This document shows, piece by piece, positions 13,924 to 16,779 of a stretch of 16,779 nucleotides of DNA. How positions within the stretch are numbered: the first letter of the stretch is position 1; each line of letters starts with the position of its first letter. Location of the stretch: the NCBI GenBank assembly GCA_023411405.1, contig JAEYOU010000332.1, forward strand, positions 1 to 16,779, in the 5' to 3' direction. The position numbers were made by a program, and so were the translations under genes. A model generated the notes under the pieces. It did not search any database, was not told where the DNA came from, and saw only the letters and a program-made list of their open reading frames with translations. This stretch comes from Pseudomonadota bacterium. GTDB taxonomy: Bacteria > Myxococcota > Myxococcia > Myxococcales > Anaeromyxobacteraceae.

Positions 13924-13952
13924 CGACAGTAAACCGATACGACCCGACAGTA
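13924..13952. repeat. Direct repeat pair CGACAGTA, 21-bp spacing
   Basis: CGACAGTA occurs at 13924-13931 and 13945-13952, exactly two helical turns apart, just upstream (minus-strand sense) of the TAGAAT box at 13914-13909. The minus-strand reading is TACTGTCG. The placement overlaps and precedes where the -35 would be, as expected for an activator bound to tandem half-sites. Confidence 0.5.
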
Positions 13953-14171
13953 TAAGTGTGATGAAGCTGGCGGGCGAGCGAGCGTACGATCATCGGTTCG
14001 ACAACGGAATCCGTCGGGTTTGCGCGGGTCGTCTGCCGATGGGGAGTCTCCGTGTACCCATCGGGGCAGCCCGGAACGACGGACCTCCGCTCCAACCTCC
14101 CGTGATCACGGTCTGTCGGGTCGCCCGGGGCCGGTATGTCACGTGCAGCGCGTGCCCCCGGGAGAGACGAC

Positions 14172-16779
14172 ATGCCGAGAGCATTGCGGATCCGCACGAA
14201 GATCCTTGTCGCCTGCGCCGTGGCGCTCGCGCTCATGATGGTGATCGGCACCGTCGGATACCGGACGGCGGCCGGCCTCACGCACCACCTCGAGGACTTC
14301 AGCGGCGAGCGGCTGCCGAGCCTGGACGCGCTCTGGTCCGCGAACGAGGCGGTCACCGACGCCGCCCGCCACCTCAACGCCATGCTGCTCCCCACGCCCG
14401 ACGCCGAGGCGCGGCGGCGGGCGAAGGCCGCGTTCACCGACGCGCTGCAGCGGGTCGACGACGCGTCCTACCGGTTCGACGCCCTGTCGCACGACGAGCG
14501 GACGCTCGCGCTGTGGAAGGAGGCGACCCTCCGGATCGCCGCCTGGCGCGATCTCTCGATGCGCATCGTGGTCATCGCCGCGACCGACTCCTCGGAGGAG
14601 TTCCTGCAGGAGGGGACCCGCAAGGCGGCCCTGCTCGCGGAGACGCGCGCGGCGGGCGCGGCGCTCGACGAGATCCTCCGCAAGGTGCGCGAGGAGACGG
14701 CGGCGGAGGGCGCGCGGACCACGGCGGCGGGGAACGCCGCCAGCCGGCGCGCGGGCTGGACGGTGCTCGCGGCGATCCTCTCCGGCGCGCTCGCGATGGG
14801 GATCTACGGCCTGGTGCTGGCGCGCGGGATCGGCCGCGCCCTGGGGCGGCTCGCGGGTGAGGCGTCCCGGCTCCGCGACGCGGTCGCCGAGGGCGACCTC
14901 CGCGTCCGCGGCGACGTGCGCGCGATCGATCCGGAGTTCCGGCCCATCGTCGAGGGCATGAACGCGACCATGGACGCGTTCGAGGAGCCCATGCGCCTGA
15001 CCGTCGAGTGCGTGACCCGCATCGGCAAGGGCGACATCCCCGCGCGCCTCACCGGCGAGGCGCGCGGCGAGTTCGGGCACATCCAGGCGAGCCTCAACGA
15101 GTGCATCGACGCGGTGAACGCCCTGCTCGAGGACGTGGCCACGCTCGCGCAGGCGGGCACCGAGGGGCGGCTCGGGGTGCGGGCCGATCCGGCGCGGCAC
15201 CAGGGGGACTTTCGCAACGTGATCGAGGGGGTGAACGCGACCCTCGACGCCGTGGTCGATCCGCTCGACCAGGCCGCCGACGCGGTGGCGCGGATCGCGC
15301 GCGGCGAGATCCCGCCGCCGATCTCCGCCGCGTGGCAGGGGAGCTTCGCGTCCCTGCGCGACAACCTGAACACGGCCTGCGCCTCGCTGCGCGGCGTCAT
15401 CGAGGAGACGAACGCGATGACGAGCGCCCAGGCGGCGGGCGACTTCGAGATCTTCATCCCGGTCGAGCGGTTCCAGGGCGCCTACCGGACCCTCGCCGAG
15501 GGCGTGAACGCGGGCGTGCGGATCCACGTGACGAACATCCTCATGATCCTGGACATCGTCGCCTCGTACGCGAACGGCGACTTCGACCCCGTGCTCCGGC
15601 CGCTCCCGGGGAAGCAGATCGTCGCCAACGACCGCATGAACCTGCTCCGCGACAACCTCCGGAAGATCTCCGCCGAGGTCCAGGGGCTCGTCGCCTCCGC
15701 GCAGGCGGGCGACCTCGGCGCCCGCGCGAACGCCGCCGCGCTGGGCGGGGACTGGGGCCGCCTCGCGCAGGGGCTGAACGCCACCCTCGAGGCGCTGGCC
15801 GCGCCGGTCGAGGAGGCGAGGACCGCCCTCCAGGCGCTGGCGGAGCGCGATCTCCGCGCCCGGGTCACCGGGGCGTACCAGGGCGACCACGCGCGCCTCC
15901 GCGACGCCGTCAACGCCACCGCGGAGGCCCTCGAGGACGCGATGCTCCAGGTCTCCTCGGCCGTCGAGCAGGTCTCCGGCGCCGCCACCCAGATCGCCTC
16001 CTCCTCGCAGGCCGTCGCCTCCGGCGCCTCCGAGCAGGCGTCCTCGCTCGCCGAGACCGCCTCCTCCCTCGAGTCGGTGTCCGGGATGATCCAGCAGTCC
16101 GCGGGCAACGCGCAGCAGGCCAGCGCGCTCGCCCTGACCGCCCGCTCGGCCGCGACCGAGGGCTCCTCGGCCGTCGATCAGCTCCAGACGACGATGGCCA
16201 AGATCAAGCGCTCGGCCGAGGGGACCGGCCAGATCATCCGCGACGTCTCGGAGATCGCCTTCCAGACGAACCTGCTCGCGCTCAACGCCGCCGTGGAGGC
16301 CGCCCGGGCCGGGGAGGCGGGGCGCGGCTTCGCCGTGGTCGCCGAGGAGGTCCGCTCGCTGGCGCTGCGCGCGAAGGAGGCCGCGACCAAGACCGAGTCG
16401 CTCATCCACCAGTCGGTGAAGGAGGCGGGGGAGGGCGCGCAGGCGGCGCACCACGTCGAGGGCAAGCTCGCCGAGATCGTCGGCGGCGTCTCGAAGGTGG
16501 CCGACATCGTGGCGGAGATCGCCGCCGCGGCGCGGGCGCAGGCCACGGGCATCGGGCAGGTGACGGCGGCGGTCGGCGAGATGGACCGGGTGACCCAGCA
16601 GAACGCCGCGAGCGCCGAGGAGTCCTCCTCCGCCGCCTCCGAGCTCTCGGGACAGGCGGAGGAGCTCGCCGCGATGGTCGCCACCTTCCAGCTCTCGCAG
16701 CGACCGGTGGCGGTCGCGCCGGGCGTCGCCACGCAGGTGGCGCCGCGCCGCCGCAGGGCCGCGGCGCGCGCCCCCGCGC
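14172..16779 (+). CDS. Methyl-accepting chemotaxis protein with tandem HAMP array (3' end cut by window edge)
   Basis: Transmembrane chemoreceptor that would signal to CheA/CheW; 869 codons are visible and no stop is reached. I translated it directly. TM1 is about residues 10-30, a helical periplasmic sensor spans about 31-196, and TM2 about 197-217. Residues about 218-590 form eight HAMP-like units marked by recurring (G/D)xN(A/T)-type motifs at 264, 309, 355, 400, 446, about 497, 536 and 581. The methyl-accepting domain follows, with the conserved tip EIAFQTNLLALNAAVEAARAG at about 694-714 and GRGFAVVAEEVRSLA. A basic/Ala-rich tail (APRRRRAAARAPA) sits at the edge, so little is missing. Start ATG 14172 with GGAGAG five bases upstream. 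It is divergent from the sugar operon; a role in taxis to the same nutrient is only suggested by adjacency. Confidence 0.92.
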   Translation, partial: MPRALRIRTKILVACAVALALMMVIGTVGYRTAAGLTHHLEDFSGERLPSLDALWSANEAVTDAARHLNAMLLPTPDAEARRRAKAAFTDALQRVDDASYRFDALSHDERTLALWKEATLRIAAWRDLSMRIVVIAATDSSEEFLQEGTRKAALLAETRAAGAALDEILRKVREETAAEGARTTAAGNAASRRAGWTVLAAILSGALAMGIYGLVLARGIGRALGRLAGEASRLRDAVAEGDLRVRGDVRAIDPEFRPIVEGMNATMDAFEEPMRLTVECVTRIGKGDIPARLTGEARGEFGHIQASLNECIDAVNALLEDVATLAQAGTEGRLGVRADPARHQGDFRNVIEGVNATLDAVVDPLDQAADAVARIARGEIPPPISAAWQGSFASLRDNLNTACASLRGVIEETNAMTSAQAAGDFEIFIPVERFQGAYRTLAEGVNAGVRIHVTNILMILDIVASYANGDFDPVLRPLPGKQIVANDRMNLLRDNLRKISAEVQGLVASAQAGDLGARANAAALGGDWGRLAQGLNATLEALAAPVEEARTALQALAERDLRARVTGAYQGDHARLRDAVNATAEALEDAMLQVSSAVEQVSGAATQIASSSQAVASGASEQASSLAETASSLESVSGMIQQSAGNAQQASALALTARSAATEGSSAVDQLQTTMAKIKRSAEGTGQIIRDVSEIAFQTNLLALNAAVEAARAGEAGRGFAVVAEEVRSLALRAKEAATKTESLIHQSVKEAGEGAQAAHHVEGKLAEIVGGVSKVADIVAEIAAAARAQATGIGQVTAAVGEMDRVTQQNAASAEESSSAASELSGQAEELAAMVATFQLSQRPVAVAPGVATQVAPRRRRAAARAPA

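Larger units (their letters stand above)
13827..14171. promoter_or_regulatory. Divergent regulatory region between catabolic block and chemoreceptor gene
   Basis: A 345-bp non-coding stretch with a locally AT-richer core at about 13890-13960. It holds two pairs of direct repeats (13891-13919 and 13924-13952). On the plus side it holds three dyads: ACGGA-A-TCCGT (14004-14014), an 8-bp inverted repeat CCGATGGG/CCCATCGG (14036-14043 and 14057-14064), and a perfect 12-bp palindrome CCGTGATCACGG (14100-14111). A minus-strand -10-like TAGAAT lies at 13914-13909 without a good -35, suggesting activator-dependent transcription of the catabolic genes. No clear promoter was found for the chemoreceptor. 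Confidence 0.6.

Noticed and set aside
14100..14111. CCGTGATCACGG as a CRP-type site
   Set aside because: CRP sites need TGTGA-N6-TCACA spacing; here the half-sites abut with no spacer, so it is only listed as an unexplained palindrome.
14139..16454. A minus-strand frame of 771 codons opposite the chemoreceptor
   Set aside because: The plus-strand frame contains unmistakable chemoreceptor motifs; the antisense frame is low-complexity Arg/Gly/Leu/His.
1..16779. tRNA, rRNA, CRISPR arrays, insertion sequences, attachment sites
   Set aside because: I looked for cloverleaf-like segments, regular spaced repeats, transposase motifs and terminal inverted repeats and saw none.

Overview
The window is very GC-rich, protein-dense bacterial DNA with strong GGAGG-type ribosome binding sites. 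A substrate-binding protein with a cleavable Sec signal and no lipobox cysteine points to a Gram-negative cell. The base composition, combined with a chemoreceptor carrying a long tandem HAMP array, suggests a myxobacterial relative such as Anaeromyxobacter. That is inference from style only; no rRNA or other taxonomic marker is present.

Layout. All genes from 13826 down to 1 lie on the minus strand; one chemoreceptor gene (14172 to the right edge) diverges on the plus strand. In transcription order the minus-strand block is: a TIM-barrel sugar isomerase/epimerase and a Gfo/Idh/MocA oxidoreductase (13826-11785); a GC-rich hairpin; a GntR/HutC-type regulator with its own recognisable promoter (11667-10885); a DeoC-like aldolase, an FGGY sugar kinase, a second TIM-barrel isomerase/epimerase and a zinc alcohol dehydrogenase (10870-6513); a strong intra-operon hairpin; a glyoxalase-fold (VOC) protein and an Old Yellow Enzyme-type flavoprotein with a Cys cluster (6432-4763); then a CUT2 (ribose-type) ABC importer as ATPase, permease and binding protein (4738-1015). 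A perfect 12-bp-stem terminator at about 955-989 closes this unit. A ROK-family repressor follows with its own promoter and operator and runs off the left edge.

How it fits together. The importer brings in a sugar or polyol. Two dehydrogenases (zinc ADH and Gfo/Idh/MocA) and two isomerase/epimerases could oxidise and rearrange it, the FGGY kinase would phosphorylate it, and the DeoC-like class I aldolase would cleave the product to central metabolites. The Old Yellow Enzyme and VOC protein do not belong to a standard pentose or hexose route. They suggest that an unsaturated (dehydrated) sugar intermediate is made and reduced, or that a reactive product is handled. The substrate cannot be named from sequence alone. 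Two regulators (GntR autoregulated at the operon head, ROK at the tail) and paired direct repeats upstream of 13826 indicate multi-input control. The divergent chemoreceptor may link the pathway to taxis, but only adjacency supports that.
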